Assembly (NCBI GenBank): GCA_944320785.1
Contig: CALUIR010000029.1
Location: forward strand, 1-32,829
DNA: 32,829 bases
Direction: 5' to 3'
DNA from: an uncultured Bacteroidaceae bacterium
GTDB taxonomy: Bacteria > Bacteroidota > Bacteroidia > Bacteroidales > Bacteroidaceae
Shown: positions 15,855 through 25,800 of the stretch, in pieces
Layout: the number at the start of each line of letters is the position of its first letter
How positions within the stretch are numbered: the stretch's first letter is position 1
Made by a program: the position numbers and the translations under genes
Notes under the pieces: model-generated
Told to the model about the DNA's origin: nothing
The model's input: the letters and a program-made list of their open reading frames with translations, nothing else
The model's database searches: none

Positions 15855-16997
15855 ATGAAAGCAAACATCATCCTGACTGCAGCGGCAGCCCTCCTGCTGG
15901 CCGCTTGCCATCACCATCCCGGCGAAAAACAGCACGCCGGGGAAAGCGCAACACATGCCGAAGAAACGCACATCGGCGAAATCGTGTTTCCCCGCGCCAA
16001 GGCCGAAGCAGTTGGCGTGAAGGTGGGCGAAGTGCAGCCCCGCCCTTTCCGCGAAGTCATCCGCACCAGCGGACAAATCCTACCCGCACCCGACAGCGAA
16101 GTAACCGTATCGGCCACCATCGGAGGCATCGTGTCCTTCCCTCCCTGTATGACCGAAGGCATGCCTGTGAGCAAAGGCGCCACGGTGGCCACGCTCTCCT
16201 CAGCCGGCATGGAAGGCGGCGCCCCTGCAGAACGCGCCAAAGTGGCCTACGAAACGGCCTTGCGCAATTACCAACGCGCCCAAAAGCTCCTCAACGAGCA
16301 AATCATCTCACAAAAGGAGTACAACGACCTCCGTGCCGCCTACGAGAACGCCCGTATCGCCTACCAGTCCGTCGCCGTCGGAAGCACTGGCAACGGGCAG
16401 GCCGTCGCATCGCCCATCGACGGGTACGTCAAGCAATGCCTCGTCCGCGAAGGCGACTATGCCGCCGCAGGACAGGCACTCATGACCGTCACCTCCACCC
16501 GGCAACTCCGCCTGAGGGCTGATGTCCCCGCCAAGTACTACCCCCGCCTGCACGGCATCACCTCCGCCCGCTTCGAGACACCCTACGACCATCGCGTCCA
16601 CAGCCTCGACAGCTTGGACGGGCAACGCCTTGCCTACGGGCGCACCGTTGACACGGAAACATCATTCTACCTCCCCGTCACCTTCTCTTTCAACAACCGC
16701 GAGGACATCTTGCCCGGCAGCTATGCCACCGTTTACCTGTTGGGCGAGATAGAGGACAACGCTATCGCCGTTCCGCGCAGCGCCCTCACCGAGGAGCAAG
16801 GCACCTACTTCGTGTACATCCAACTCGATGACAACTGCTACCGCAAACAGGAAGTCACCCTTGGCCCCACCAACGGCATAGAGACGCGCATACTCCGAGG
16901 ACTGCATCCCGGCGACCGCATCGTCACCCAAGGCGCTTACCACGTGAAACTGGCAGGAGCAACCTCTGCCATCCCCGCCCATTCCCATGAACATTAA
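15855..16997 (+). CDS. RND efflux periplasmic adaptor (CusB/CzcB type), lipoprotein
   Basis: This 380-residue membrane fusion protein links the inner-membrane RND pump to the outer-membrane channel. A lipoprotein signal ends in LLLAAC with C18, followed by the His-rich stretch HHHPGEKQHAGESATHAEETH. The barrel-sandwich half motifs (SATIGGIVSFPPCMTEGMPVSKG and ASPIDGYVKQCLVREGDYAAAG) flank a helical hairpin (about residues 120-170). Beta-barrel and membrane-proximal domains follow, and the C-terminus is HSHEH. The His-rich ends suggest a divalent metal ion, but which one cannot be told. It is followed after 12 bases by the pump gene. Confidence 0.9.
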   Translation: MKANIILTAAAALLLAACHHHPGEKQHAGESATHAEETHIGEIVFPRAKAEAVGVKVGEVQPRPFREVIRTSGQILPAPDSEVTVSATIGGIVSFPPCMTEGMPVSKGATVATLSSAGMEGGAPAERAKVAYETALRNYQRAQKLLNEQIISQKEYNDLRAAYENARIAYQSVAVGSTGNGQAVASPIDGYVKQCLVREGDYAAAGQALMTVTSTRQLRLRADVPAKYYPRLHGITSARFETPYDHRVHSLDSLDGQRLAYGRTVDTETSFYLPVTFSFNNREDILPGSYATVYLLGEIEDNAIAVPRSALTEEQGTYFVYIQLDDNCYRKQEVTLGPTNGIETRILRGLHPGDRIVTQGAYHVKLAGATSAIPAHSHEH

Positions 16998-17009
16998 AAC
17001 CCTGCGGAC

Positions 17010-20000
17010 ATGTTAGACAAAATCATACATTTTTCCCTGCACAACCGGCTGTTCATCTTGATAGCCGCCGTGCTGCTGATGATAGGGGGAACCTACGCCA
17101 CGCTCCACACCGAGGTTGATGTGTTCCCCGACCTGAATGCCCCCACTGTCGTTGTCATGACCGAAGCCAATGGCATGGCCGCCGAAGAAGTGGAACAACT
17201 CGTCACCTTCCCTATCGAGACCGCCGTGAACGGGGCTACCCACGTACGTCGCGTCCGCTCCTCCTCCACCCACAGCTTCTCCGTGGTATGGGTGGAGTTC
17301 GACTGGGACACCGACATCTACCTTGCCCGGCAAATTGTTTCCGAGAAACTCGCCACCGTCAACGAAAGCCTGCCTGAAGGCATCGGCAAACCTATTCTCG
17401 GGCCACAGTCGTCCATTCTCGGCGAAGTGCTAATCATCGGCCTTACCGCTGACAGCACTTCCATGCTCGACCTCCGCACCTTGGCCGACTGGACCATCCG
17501 CCCGCGCCTATTGTCCACCGGAGGCGTGGCACAAGTAGCTGTATTAGGCGGTGATGTCAAGGAATACCAGATACTGATAGACCCTGCCCGCATGAAGCAT
17601 TACGGCGTAACGCTGGCCGACGTAATGGCCGCCACCCGGCAGATGAACCAGAACGTAAACGGCGGTGTCATCTACGAGTACGGCAACGAATACATCGTGC
17701 GCGGCTTGCTCACCACCACCCAAGCGGAAGCATTAGCGCAGGCCGTGGTGAAAGCCGCTGCCGTCCCCGTCCGCTTGGGCGACATTGCTGACGTGCAGGT
17801 CGGCGCACGTCAACCCAAATTAGGCACGGCATCTGAGAAAGGCCAACCCGCCGTGCTGCTCACTGTCACCAAACAGCCGGACACCAGCACCTTGGAACTG
17901 ACAGAAAAGCTCGATGCCATCATGGCCGAACTGCAGGCCACCTTGCCGCCCGATGTCCGTGTCTCCACGGATGCCTTCCGCCAAAGCCGTTTCATCGAAA
18001 GTTCCATTGGCAACGTGCAGAAGTCACTCTACGAGGGAGCCATCTTCGTGGTCATCGTGCTGTTCCTTTTCTTAGCCAACGTGCGCACCACTGTCATCTC
18101 CCTCGTTACCCTCCCCCTGTCCATGGTGATGGCCATCTTGGTACTCCACCTCATGGGGCTTACCATCAACACCATGAGCCTCGGCGGCCTGGCTATCGCC
18201 ATCGGCTCGCTGGTGGACGATGCCATCGTGGATGTGGAAAATGTGTGGAAACATCTGCGCGAGAACCGCCTGAAGCCCGAAAGGGAAAGGAGGAAGGTCA
18301 TCGATGTCGTCTTCCATGCCTCCCGCGAAGTGCGCATGCCCATCCTGAACTCCACGCTCATCATCGTGGCCAGTTTCGTGCCGCTGTTCTTCCTCTCTGG
18401 CATGGAAGGCCGCATGCTCATGCCATTGGGCGTGGCATTCATCGTGGCGCTATTCGCTTCCACCATTGTTGCCCTCACGCTGACCCCGGCACTGTGCAGC
18501 TACCTGTTGGGCTATAGCCACAGTACAAAGATACCCAAAGAAGCCTTCCTCGCCACTTGGCTGAAGAAGTGGTACGGCATCGCCCTTGAACACGCCCTAC
18601 GCCACAAGCGCATCATTTTGGCCGGAACGATGGTTTTGTTCGCCGTGGCTGTCGGGCTATTCTTCACCTTAGGCCGCAACTTCCTGCCCCCATTCAACGA
18701 AGGCTCGTTCACCATCAACATCAGCAGCCTGCCCGGCATCTCCTTGCCCGAATCCGACCGCATCGGGCAACAGGCCGAAGAACTGCTGCTTGCCATCCCG
18801 GAAATAAAGACCGTGGTGCGCAAGACTGGACGCGCCGAACTGGACGAACATGCCCTTGGCGTGAACGTGTCCGAGATAGAAGCACCTTTTGAGTTAGATG
18901 GGTGCTCACGTGAGGAACTGACGGCAGAAGTGCGCGAGAAGCTGTCCATCCTGACCGGCGTGAACATCGAAATCGGGCAACCCATCTCCCACCGCATCGA
19001 TGCCATGCTGTCAGGCACACAGGCCAACATCGCCATCAAGCTGTTCGGCAACGACCTGAACCGCATGTTCGCCTTGGGCAACCAAATCAAAGAATGCATA
19101 CAGGACGTGGAGGGCGTGGCCGACCTGAACGTGGAGCAGCAAATCGAACGCCCGCAACTGAAAATCACCCCGAAAAGAGAAATACTTGCAAAATATGGCA
19201 TATCTTTGCCGCAGTTTGCAGAGTTCGTGCAGGTAAACATGGCCGGCGAAGTCGTTTCCCAAGTATATGAAAGCGGGAAAACGTTCGACCTCGTGGTCCG
19301 CGCCAAAGACAACTGTCGCAACGAAATCGACAAAATCCATGAACTGATGATAGACGCAGGAAACAAGAAAGTGCCTCTCTACCAAGTGGCCGACATCACT
19401 TCCACAATGGGTCCCAACACCATCAGCCGCGAAAACGTGAAACGGAAGATTGTCATCTCCGCCAACACAGCAGGACGCGACATCCGCAGCGTGGTGAACG
19501 ACATACAGGCACGCATCGACCAGCGCATCACCTTGCCGGAAGGATACCATATCGAATACGGAGGGCAGTTCGAGAGCGAGCAAAGCGCATCGCGCACCCT
19601 GCTGCTCACTTCTCTCATTTCCATCGTGGCCATTTTCCTGCTGCTGTACGGGCAGTTCCACGATGTCCGGCAAAGCGCCATCATTCTGCTCAACCTACCT
19701 TTGGCCCTTATCGGCGGGGTATTCGCCTTGACGGCCACCACGGGCGAGGTCAGCATCCCTGCCATCATCGGCTTCATATCGCTGTTCGGCATCGCCACGC
19801 GCAACGGGATGCTGCTGGTGTCGCACTACAACCTGCTGCACGAGCAAGGCATGCCCCTGCACGACTGCATCATCCAAGGGTCGCTGGACCGGCTCAACCC
19901 CATCCTGATGACGGCGCTGTCATCAGCGCTGGCGCTCATCCCGCTCGCCGTGGGCGGGTCGCTGCCCGGCAACGAGATACAAAGCCCGATGGCCAAAGTC

Positions 20001-20096
20001 ATCTTGGGAGGGCTGCTGACCTCCACACTGCTGAACGGCTTCATCGTTCCTATCGTTTACGCTATCACAAACCCTTCTAAACCCACCCAACCATGA
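17010..20096 (+). CDS. Heavy-metal efflux RND pump (CusA/CzcA family)
   Basis: This 1028-residue inner-membrane proton/metal antiporter has the RND layout. A first membrane helix (HNRLFILIAAVLLMIGG) comes before a large periplasmic loop containing TEVDVFPDLNAPTVVVMTEANGMAAEEVEQ. A helix cluster spans about 340-530, followed by a second loop and a final helix cluster after about 845. The fourth-helix motif AIGSLVDDAIVDVEN carries the acidic residues D403, D404, D408 and E410 expected for proton coupling. Its form differs from the VDGAVV (CzcA) and VDAAIVM (CusA) versions as I recall them, so the substrate class is open. The downstream TolC gene overlaps the stop by 4 bases (ATGA), showing translational coupling. 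Confidence 0.94.
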   Translation: MLDKIIHFSLHNRLFILIAAVLLMIGGTYATLHTEVDVFPDLNAPTVVVMTEANGMAAEEVEQLVTFPIETAVNGATHVRRVRSSSTHSFSVVWVEFDWDTDIYLARQIVSEKLATVNESLPEGIGKPILGPQSSILGEVLIIGLTADSTSMLDLRTLADWTIRPRLLSTGGVAQVAVLGGDVKEYQILIDPARMKHYGVTLADVMAATRQMNQNVNGGVIYEYGNEYIVRGLLTTTQAEALAQAVVKAAAVPVRLGDIADVQVGARQPKLGTASEKGQPAVLLTVTKQPDTSTLELTEKLDAIMAELQATLPPDVRVSTDAFRQSRFIESSIGNVQKSLYEGAIFVVIVLFLFLANVRTTVISLVTLPLSMVMAILVLHLMGLTINTMSLGGLAIAIGSLVDDAIVDVENVWKHLRENRLKPERERRKVIDVVFHASREVRMPILNSTLIIVASFVPLFFLSGMEGRMLMPLGVAFIVALFASTIVALTLTPALCSYLLGYSHSTKIPKEAFLATWLKKWYGIALEHALRHKRIILAGTMVLFAVAVGLFFTLGRNFLPPFNEGSFTINISSLPGISLPESDRIGQQAEELLLAIPEIKTVVRKTGRAELDEHALGVNVSEIEAPFELDGCSREELTAEVREKLSILTGVNIEIGQPISHRIDAMLSGTQANIAIKLFGNDLNRMFALGNQIKECIQDVEGVADLNVEQQIERPQLKITPKREILAKYGISLPQFAEFVQVNMAGEVVSQVYESGKTFDLVVRAKDNCRNEIDKIHELMIDAGNKKVPLYQVADITSTMGPNTISRENVKRKIVISANTAGRDIRSVVNDIQARIDQRITLPEGYHIEYGGQFESEQSASRTLLLTSLISIVAIFLLLYGQFHDVRQSAIILLNLPLALIGGVFALTATTGEVSIPAIIGFISLFGIATRNGMLLVSHYNLLHEQGMPLHDCIIQGSLDRLNPILMTALSSALALIPLAVGGSLPGNEIQSPMAKVILGGLLTSTLLNGFIVPIVYAITNPSKPTQP

Positions 20097-21271
20097 AAAG
20101 GGAACTCATCCTCACCATCTGCCTAGCGGCCGGCATGGGCCTGTGCGCCCAAAGCCAAAGCGTCAGCGACATCTTAGAGAGCATCGAAGAAAACAACAAG
20201 GAACTGCAAGCCAGCAGCCACCTGTCAGAAGCGCAAAAGCTGGCCAACGCCGCCGGCAACAACCTGCCCGATCCCTCCGTAAGCTATGCCTACCAATACG
20301 GGAAACCGGGCGAGCTGGGCAAGACCGGGGAACTGGTCGTGTCACAAGGCTTCGACTTCCCCACCCTGTACGGCACGAGGAACAAGCTGAACAGCCTCAA
20401 GGCGCAGGCGCTCGACCGGCAATATGCCATCATGCGCCGCGACATCTTGCTGGAAGCCAAGGAGCTTTGCCTTGACATCATTTACCTGAACCGGCAGGAG
20501 GAATTGCTGGAGCAACTCTTGGAGAATGCCGAAGGGATGGCCGGGCTTTACGAGCAACGCCTGGCAACGGGCGACGCCAACATCTTGGAGGCCAACAACG
20601 CCAAGATGCAACTGATGAAAGCGCGTGCCGACTTGGCCGCCAACCGCACATCGCGCCTCAACCTCCTGCAAAGCCTAGCCGCCATGAATGGCAATGAGCC
20701 GGTGGAACTTGACGGCACCGCCTACCCCCCCATGGAGAAGCCGGGGACGTTGGAAGAAGTGAAACAGCGCGTGCTGCCCGCCGACCTCCTCCTTGCCGCC
20801 ATGGAGAGCGAGGCCGAGGCCGCCCGCCAGCAAATCGCCCTCGACAAGTCCGGATGGCTGCCCTCAATAGAAGTAGGGTACCGGCGCAACACCGGCGTGG
20901 GCGAACAGTTCAACGGCTTCATCATCGGAGGATCGCTGCCCCTGTTCAGCAACCGCCATAAGGTGAAGGCCGCCAAGGCGCAAGCCCTCTCAACCAGCCT
21001 CCAGGAAGACAACGCGCGGCTGGAGGCCGAAGCCGCCGTCACAGCCCTCTACCACGAGGCCGCCGCCATCCGACTCACCATGGATGCCTACGACGTGCCG
21101 CTCATCCGCGAGAACTGCCGCCTCCTGGGGAAAGCCCTCCAGGAACAGGAAATCAGCACAGAGGAGTACCTCACGCAGATGAACGCCTCCATACAGGCGG
21201 AACTGGAGTACATCCAGTTGGAGAACCAATACCAGAAAGCCGTCAGCCGCCTGTTCAAGAACGAACTGTAA
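20093..21271 (+). CDS. TolC-family outer-membrane efflux channel
   Basis: This 392-residue protein is the outer-membrane duct of the tripartite efflux system. It has a signal peptide (MKRELILTICLAAGMGLCAQSQ) and two similar halves of long alpha-helices, for example NPELQ-like NNKELQASSHLSEAQKLANAAGNNLPDPSVSY near residue 36. AQALSTSLQEDNARLEAEAAVTALYHEAA and LTQMNASIQAELEYIQLENQYQKA lie in the second half. It starts within the pump stop codon (ATGA overlap at 20093-20096). The length is slightly short for TolC, as is common in the CusC-like proteins of Bacteroidetes. It is the last gene of the metal-efflux operon, and a hairpin follows 9 bases later. Confidence 0.92.
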   Translation: MKRELILTICLAAGMGLCAQSQSVSDILESIEENNKELQASSHLSEAQKLANAAGNNLPDPSVSYAYQYGKPGELGKTGELVVSQGFDFPTLYGTRNKLNSLKAQALDRQYAIMRRDILLEAKELCLDIIYLNRQEELLEQLLENAEGMAGLYEQRLATGDANILEANNAKMQLMKARADLAANRTSRLNLLQSLAAMNGNEPVELDGTAYPPMEKPGTLEEVKQRVLPADLLLAAMESEAEAARQQIALDKSGWLPSIEVGYRRNTGVGEQFNGFIIGGSLPLFSNRHKVKAAKAQALSTSLQEDNARLEAEAAVTALYHEAAAIRLTMDAYDVPLIRENCRLLGKALQEQEISTEEYLTQMNASIQAELEYIQLENQYQKAVSRLFKNEL

Positions 21272-21280
21272 AGACGCGAA

Positions 21281-21316
21281 GAAGCCCGGCACCCCCTCCA
21301 CGGGATGCCGGGCTTC
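21281..21316. terminator. Hairpin terminator between convergent genes
   Basis: GAAGCCCGGCA (21281-21291) pairs perfectly with TGCCGGGCTTC (21306-21316) around a 14-base loop. It lies between the stop codons of the TolC gene (plus) and the nucleotidyltransferase gene (minus) and could stop transcription from both sides. The T tract is short (CCTTATTC). Confidence 0.75.
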
Positions 21317-21337
21317 CTTATTCATGCACCTGTCGCG

Positions 21338-22240
21338 TCAGAACAGCTTCGCCGGATACTCGCCCGCATCCACCAGCGCTTGGATCTTGTCCACCACGCC
21401 TTGGCGGTCGGCGGCATACGTCACGCCGAACCACTTCGCCGTCGTGTCCAGCACCTTCACCCGCGCCGTCCCCCCGGTAATCAGCTTGTTCACCATCAAG
21501 GGAATGAAGAACTCGGCCTTCAAGTTGCCCATGTTCGCCCGCAGAAACTCCTTGAAATAGGCCTCGGAGTGCTTGAAATAGTCGGGCGTGAAGCCCCACA
21601 TGTTCATCGACACCGGCGTGTTCTCCGCCACGGCCGCCCACCGGCCCTGCTCGTCCTTGTAGCACACGCGCCCGTCCACGCGCATCACCTCCGTGCGCTC
21701 CACCACCGTAGTGAGGAAGCCCTCGGCGTTGGCTTCACAAATGCCGCGCGCCACGGCGCCGCTCTCCGACAGGGTGTTGCACACGCGGTAGCCCACCATG
21801 CAATAGTCGTTCTCGCGCCCGTCCATGCCGGAAAGGTAACGCCCCATCACCTCAAAGCTGTCGCGCCCGTAGAAGTCATCGGCGTTGATCACGGCAAACG
21901 GCTCGCGTATCACGTCCTTGCCCATCAGCACGGCGTGGTTCGTGCCCCACGGCTTCACGCGCCCCTCCGGGCAAGTGAAGCCCGCAGGCAGGGCATCGAG
22001 GCTCTGGAACACCAGTTCCACCGATATGTGGTTCTCGTACTTGCTCAATATCTTGGCGCGGAAGTCATCTTCAAAGTCCTTGCGGATGACGAACACGACC
22101 TTGCCGAACCCGCCACGCAAGGCATCGAAAATGGAATAGTCCATGATGGTCTCGCCGTTGGGACCCAGCCCGTCCAGCTGCTTCAAACCACCGTAACGGC
22201 TGCCCATGCCGGCAGCCAACACAAACAATGTAGGTTTCAT
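21338..22240 (-). CDS. Nucleotidyltransferase of the sugar-phosphate (NDP-sugar pyrophosphorylase-like) family
   Basis: This 300-residue cytoplasmic protein starts with the nucleotide-binding signature of sugar nucleotidyltransferases, LFVLAAGMGSRYGGLKQL, close to the N-terminus. The second signature is AVINADDFYGRDSFEVM, where the aspartates would bind Mg2+ and nucleotide. The region EGFLTTVVERTEVM and the C-terminal FIPLMVNKLITGGTARVKVL fit the uncharacterised Bacteroidetes branch of this family, which differs from RfbA and GalU. It probably activates a sugar or related phosphate for envelope glycans; the substrate is unknown. ATG at 22240 fits the signature position exactly. A minus-strand TAAGTTTG element lies at 22282-22289, giving a leader of about 35-40 bases. 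The gene appears to be monocistronic. Confidence 0.88.
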   Translation of the reverse strand: MKPTLFVLAAGMGSRYGGLKQLDGLGPNGETIMDYSIFDALRGGFGKVVFVIRKDFEDDFRAKILSKYENHISVELVFQSLDALPAGFTCPEGRVKPWGTNHAVLMGKDVIREPFAVINADDFYGRDSFEVMGRYLSGMDGRENDYCMVGYRVCNTLSESGAVARGICEANAEGFLTTVVERTEVMRVDGRVCYKDEQGRWAAVAENTPVSMNMWGFTPDYFKHSEAYFKEFLRANMGNLKAEFFIPLMVNKLITGGTARVKVLDTTAKWFGVTYAADRQGVVDKIQALVDAGEYPAKLF

Positions 22241-22281
22241 ATCATTTATACAGTATTAGGTTGTGAAACATATACGTGCCG

Positions 22282-22289
22282 CAAACTTA
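22282..22289 (-). promoter_or_regulatory. -7 promoter element for the nucleotidyltransferase gene (minus strand)
   Basis: The minus strand reads TAAGTTTG, a full match to TAnnTTTG, 41 bases before the ATG. A possible -33 CTTG lies at 22312-22315 with a spacer of 22 bases. Confidence 0.6.
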
Positions 22290-22533
22290 CAACAATTCCC
22301 CGACATACGGGCAAGATGCGGGCGGAAACCTTCTGCCGCGCCCTCCTGCAGCCTTGCCCGCCCGTCCGCTGTTGGTTGGAAAAGCGTTGGGATGGTTTCT
22401 GGAAAAGTTCTATGAAGTTCCGAGAAAAGTTCTTAGTGCTTTTCGCAAAACTTCTGTGAACTTTTTCGGAATGTTCTGTGAACCGTTTCCCGCCCGTTCC
22501 GGACGCAGCAATCCGGGGCTGCCGTCCCCCCTC

Positions 22534-22577
22534 CAAAAACCTTGGGACGTTTCGCCCCAAACTTTGGAAGGTTTTTG
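22534..22577. repeat. Inverted repeat with 10-bp perfect arms
   Basis: CAAAAACCTT (22534-22543) and AAGGTTTTTG (22568-22577) are exact reverse complements around a 24-base loop that itself contains CTTTGGAAGG-like sequence. Another copy of AAAAACCTTTGG follows at 22578, so alternative pairings are possible. Confidence 0.65.
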
Positions 22578-22665
22578 AAAAACCTTTGGGAGGCGTGCGC
22601 AGGCCTGCCCGCAAGCGCTTTCCCATGGGAAGCAAGATTTTTCCCCGAACTTTTTCGCCCTTACG

Positions 22666-22697
22666 CTTGCTTTTCTGCACAATACCTTTTACTTTTG
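22666..22697 (+). promoter_or_regulatory. Promoter for the leucine-rich repeat protein gene
   Basis: CTTG at 22666-22669 and TACTTTTG at 22690-22697 are spaced by 20 bases, a good Bacteroidetes promoter. The start codon at 22845 is about 140 bases downstream, so the mRNA has a long A-rich leader. Confidence 0.7.
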
Positions 22698-22844
22698 CGG
22701 ATATTGATAGCAACAAAATTGGTAGAAAGTATCATTATATTCTAATTAAGGCTAAAGAAGAAGAAAGGCAGGCGGCGGCAGCATCACAATGCACAAACCG
22801 GCATATCCCATTTTTATTAATAAACACTTAAAAACAAATTCATT

Positions 22845-25800
22845 ATGATCAAACGAACACTTTTACTGGCCTGCGCGGCGCTCCTCGTGCTGGCAGGCGG
22901 CGCGCAGGCGCAAACATTGCAGCGTATGCAACCAGTCCCGCAGGCTGCGAAACCGATGGCACCCGCCAAGGCAGACCCGGATGCCCGCATCGTGTGGAAA
23001 ACGCCGAAGCCCGCCCCGCAGCGCGTGTCCGGGCAGGCCGATGAAGCCCCTGCGCTGAATCTCGTGAACTGCGGCGGGGCCATCGTGTCAAATAGTTTCT
23101 ACTTTTGTCCCGGCGAGCCATACACGGTAACCGCCACTTTCTCTAACAGCGGCGGCAACTTCGAGGGCGACCTCTACATGCTGCTGATGATGCAGGACAC
23201 CTCCGATGGCACGCTCTACATCTGCCACCAGTCTGAACCTGCCGCCGCCAGCATCGCGCAAGGCGGGCAGCAGCAAGTGACGTTCCAAGGGCAGATAGAG
23301 GCCGACATGCCTTATTCTGACAGCTATTTTGTAGGTTTCACTTCGGACTTGTCGAACCTGATTTTTACCGAAGACCATATTTATGCTTATGCTGCCATAG
23401 TGGGTGCGCCTGTCATCATCGAGGAAGTGCCGTCTGCCATCGTCCAAGGACAAGGTGCCTGTACCGTTCGCCTGCGCAACATCACCGGCACGGACTGGAG
23501 CGGTGATGTTGAACTTTGGCTCAACCAACAAGGGCTTGAGTGGTGGATTACGGCACCTGCCGCAGTGTCTGTGCCGCAAGGCCAGGCCATCGACTTGGAG
23601 TTGCATTACGAGACAGGCGAGGCGTCACCCGGCTCGTACTTGATGAGGCTTTCTTCTATTGTGTATGACGAAGCAGGAGAAGCCGTTTCTTATTCAATAT
23701 ACATGGCAGATGGCGAATATTGGGAGGTAGAGGTGAAGGAAGCGGTTCCCGCCTCAGCCACCATCGACGGCATCACCTACACCACAGATCCTGCCACGCA
23801 AACCGCCACCGTCACCGGCTACGAGGGTGAGCCGGTGGATGTCGCTATCCTCGCATCGGTCGCCATCGACGGCGCGGACTACCCCGTCACCGCCATCGGT
23901 GACAATGCTTTTCAGGGTTGTTCTTCCTTGACGAGCATCACCTTGCCCGAAGGGCTGCAGAACATCGGCAACAGGGCGTTCACGCTATGCACCTCTTTAG
24001 AGGCCATTGAATTGCCCGCCTCTTTGTCCGCCATCGGCTACCGGGCTTTCTCCAGTTGCGAATCGCTGCGAAGCATAGCCGTGCCGGAAGGCATTACAAC
24101 GCTCGGCATCTACACGTTCAGTTCCTGCCACTCGCTGGAGAGCGTCACCCTGCCCTCCACCTTGCAGAGCATGGACGATGGCATATTCAGTGGTTGCCTG
24201 GCATTGGCAGACCTCACATGCAACGCCATGACCCCGCCTGTCATCAACGGGTCGCTGTTTTCTGACGATTTGATGTATGAACAAGTGGCCCTTCACGTGC
24301 CTTCGGAGGCAGAAGATGCCTACCGCGCCGCCGAAGGGTGGAAAGAGTTCTTCCAAGAAACCGAGCCTGCCTGCACGCTGCTCTATGAGGCCGACCCCGC
24401 CACGCAGACTGCCACCGTCACCGGCTACGAGGGTACTCCCGTGGACGTAGTAATCCCCGCCACAGTGAACATCGATGGCGCGGACTATGCCGTGGCGGCA
24501 GTCGGGAACAACGCTTTCAACTCCTGTCCTTCATTGCAAAGCATTGCCTTTCCTGGCGGACTGCAGTCTATTGGCACCCGTGCTTTTAGATACTGCACAT
24601 CGTTAACCAGCATCGTATTGCCGGAAGGCGTGCAGCGTATCGGGAAGAATGCTTTTAAAGGTTGTGAGTCATTACAGAGCCTTATACTTCCATCTACCTT
24701 GGAGAGCATGGGAGATGAAGCCTTTATTGATTGCCATGCATTGGCGGATATTACTTGCAATGCAATGATTCCACCGGTTCTCGCTACGGATGCATTTGAT
24801 GCCTCTGTTTATGCAGAAGCAGACTTTCATGTTCCCGCCGGGGCGGAAGACGCTTATCGTGAGGCCGAATATTGGAAGAAATTCTACATCCCTTCGGCTG
24901 TGATAGACGGCATTGTTTACCAGTTGGATGAAACCGCGCAGGCCGCCACCGCCACCGGCTACGAGGGTGATCCCGTGGACGTGGTGATTCTTGGCACGGT
25001 GAACCTTGATGGCGCAGACTATCCTGTGACGGCTGTCGGGGAGGAAGCGTTCATGCAATGCTTCTCCATAGAAAGCGTGGTGATTTCGGAAGGCGTGGCG
25101 GCGATTCATGCGAGTGCTTTCTTCAATTGCGGCGAATTGGAAAGTGTCGTCCTGCCCGGCACCTTGCAATCCATAGGGCGTTCTTCGTTTTCAGTTTCTT
25201 ATTCTTTGCGGAGCATTGCCATCCATGCCGTTACCCCGCCTGCTGTTGAAAGATGGGCGTTTGATGGCGATATTTATACAAATGCAGTGCTTGTCGTGCC
25301 GGAAGGCGCAGAAGCGGCCTACCGTGCCGCTGATGGCTGGAAAGAGTTTTTCTTTGGCTGGTTGGTCATGGATGGCATACGGTATGCCGTGGATGTTGAT
25401 GCAGGCACTGCCATGGTGTATGAAGGCAATGCGAGCGGTGATGTGGTTATTCCCGCCGTGTTGGAATATGAGGGTGGAAGTTACCCGGTCATTTCTATCA
25501 AGGAAAGTGCTTTTTTTAATAGAGTGGCTATGACAAGCATTGTTCTTCCTGAAGGATTGAAAACTATCGGGGTAAGTGCCTTTGAGGAGTGCCACCAGTT
25601 GGCAGATGTCGCTTTCCCATCTACTTTGCGGGATATCGGGAATTATGCATTCAGGCGTTGCCGGGCATTGCAAAGTGTTGTTCTTTCCGGCTGTTCGGAC
25701 TTGATAGTCGGTTCAGACGCTTTTTATGGATGTACAGCAATGTCTGAACTCCTCTTGGGTGAAGGCCTGCAGGGCCTTGGTGACGGGGCATTTGGCGGTT

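Larger units (their letters stand above)
22241..22844. other. 604-base intergenic region with short inverted repeats
   Basis: No gene is supported. The middle (22400-22600) carries repeated GAAAAGTTCT (22403-22412 and 22425-22434), an inverted form GAACTTTTTC (22458-22467), and an inverted repeat CAAAAACCTT (22534-22543)/AAGGTTTTTG (22568-22577). The right end holds the promoter and a leader of about 140 bases for the repeat protein gene. Confidence 0.6.

Noticed and set aside
21305-22459. 384-codon plus-strand frame opposite the nucleotidyltransferase
   Set aside because: It is antisense to a gene with clear nucleotidyltransferase signatures and is His-rich without motifs.
22246-22716. 156-codon minus-strand frame in the intergenic gap
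   Set aside because: It has basic, low-complexity composition produced by the short repeats, with no promoter-supported start and no family resemblance.
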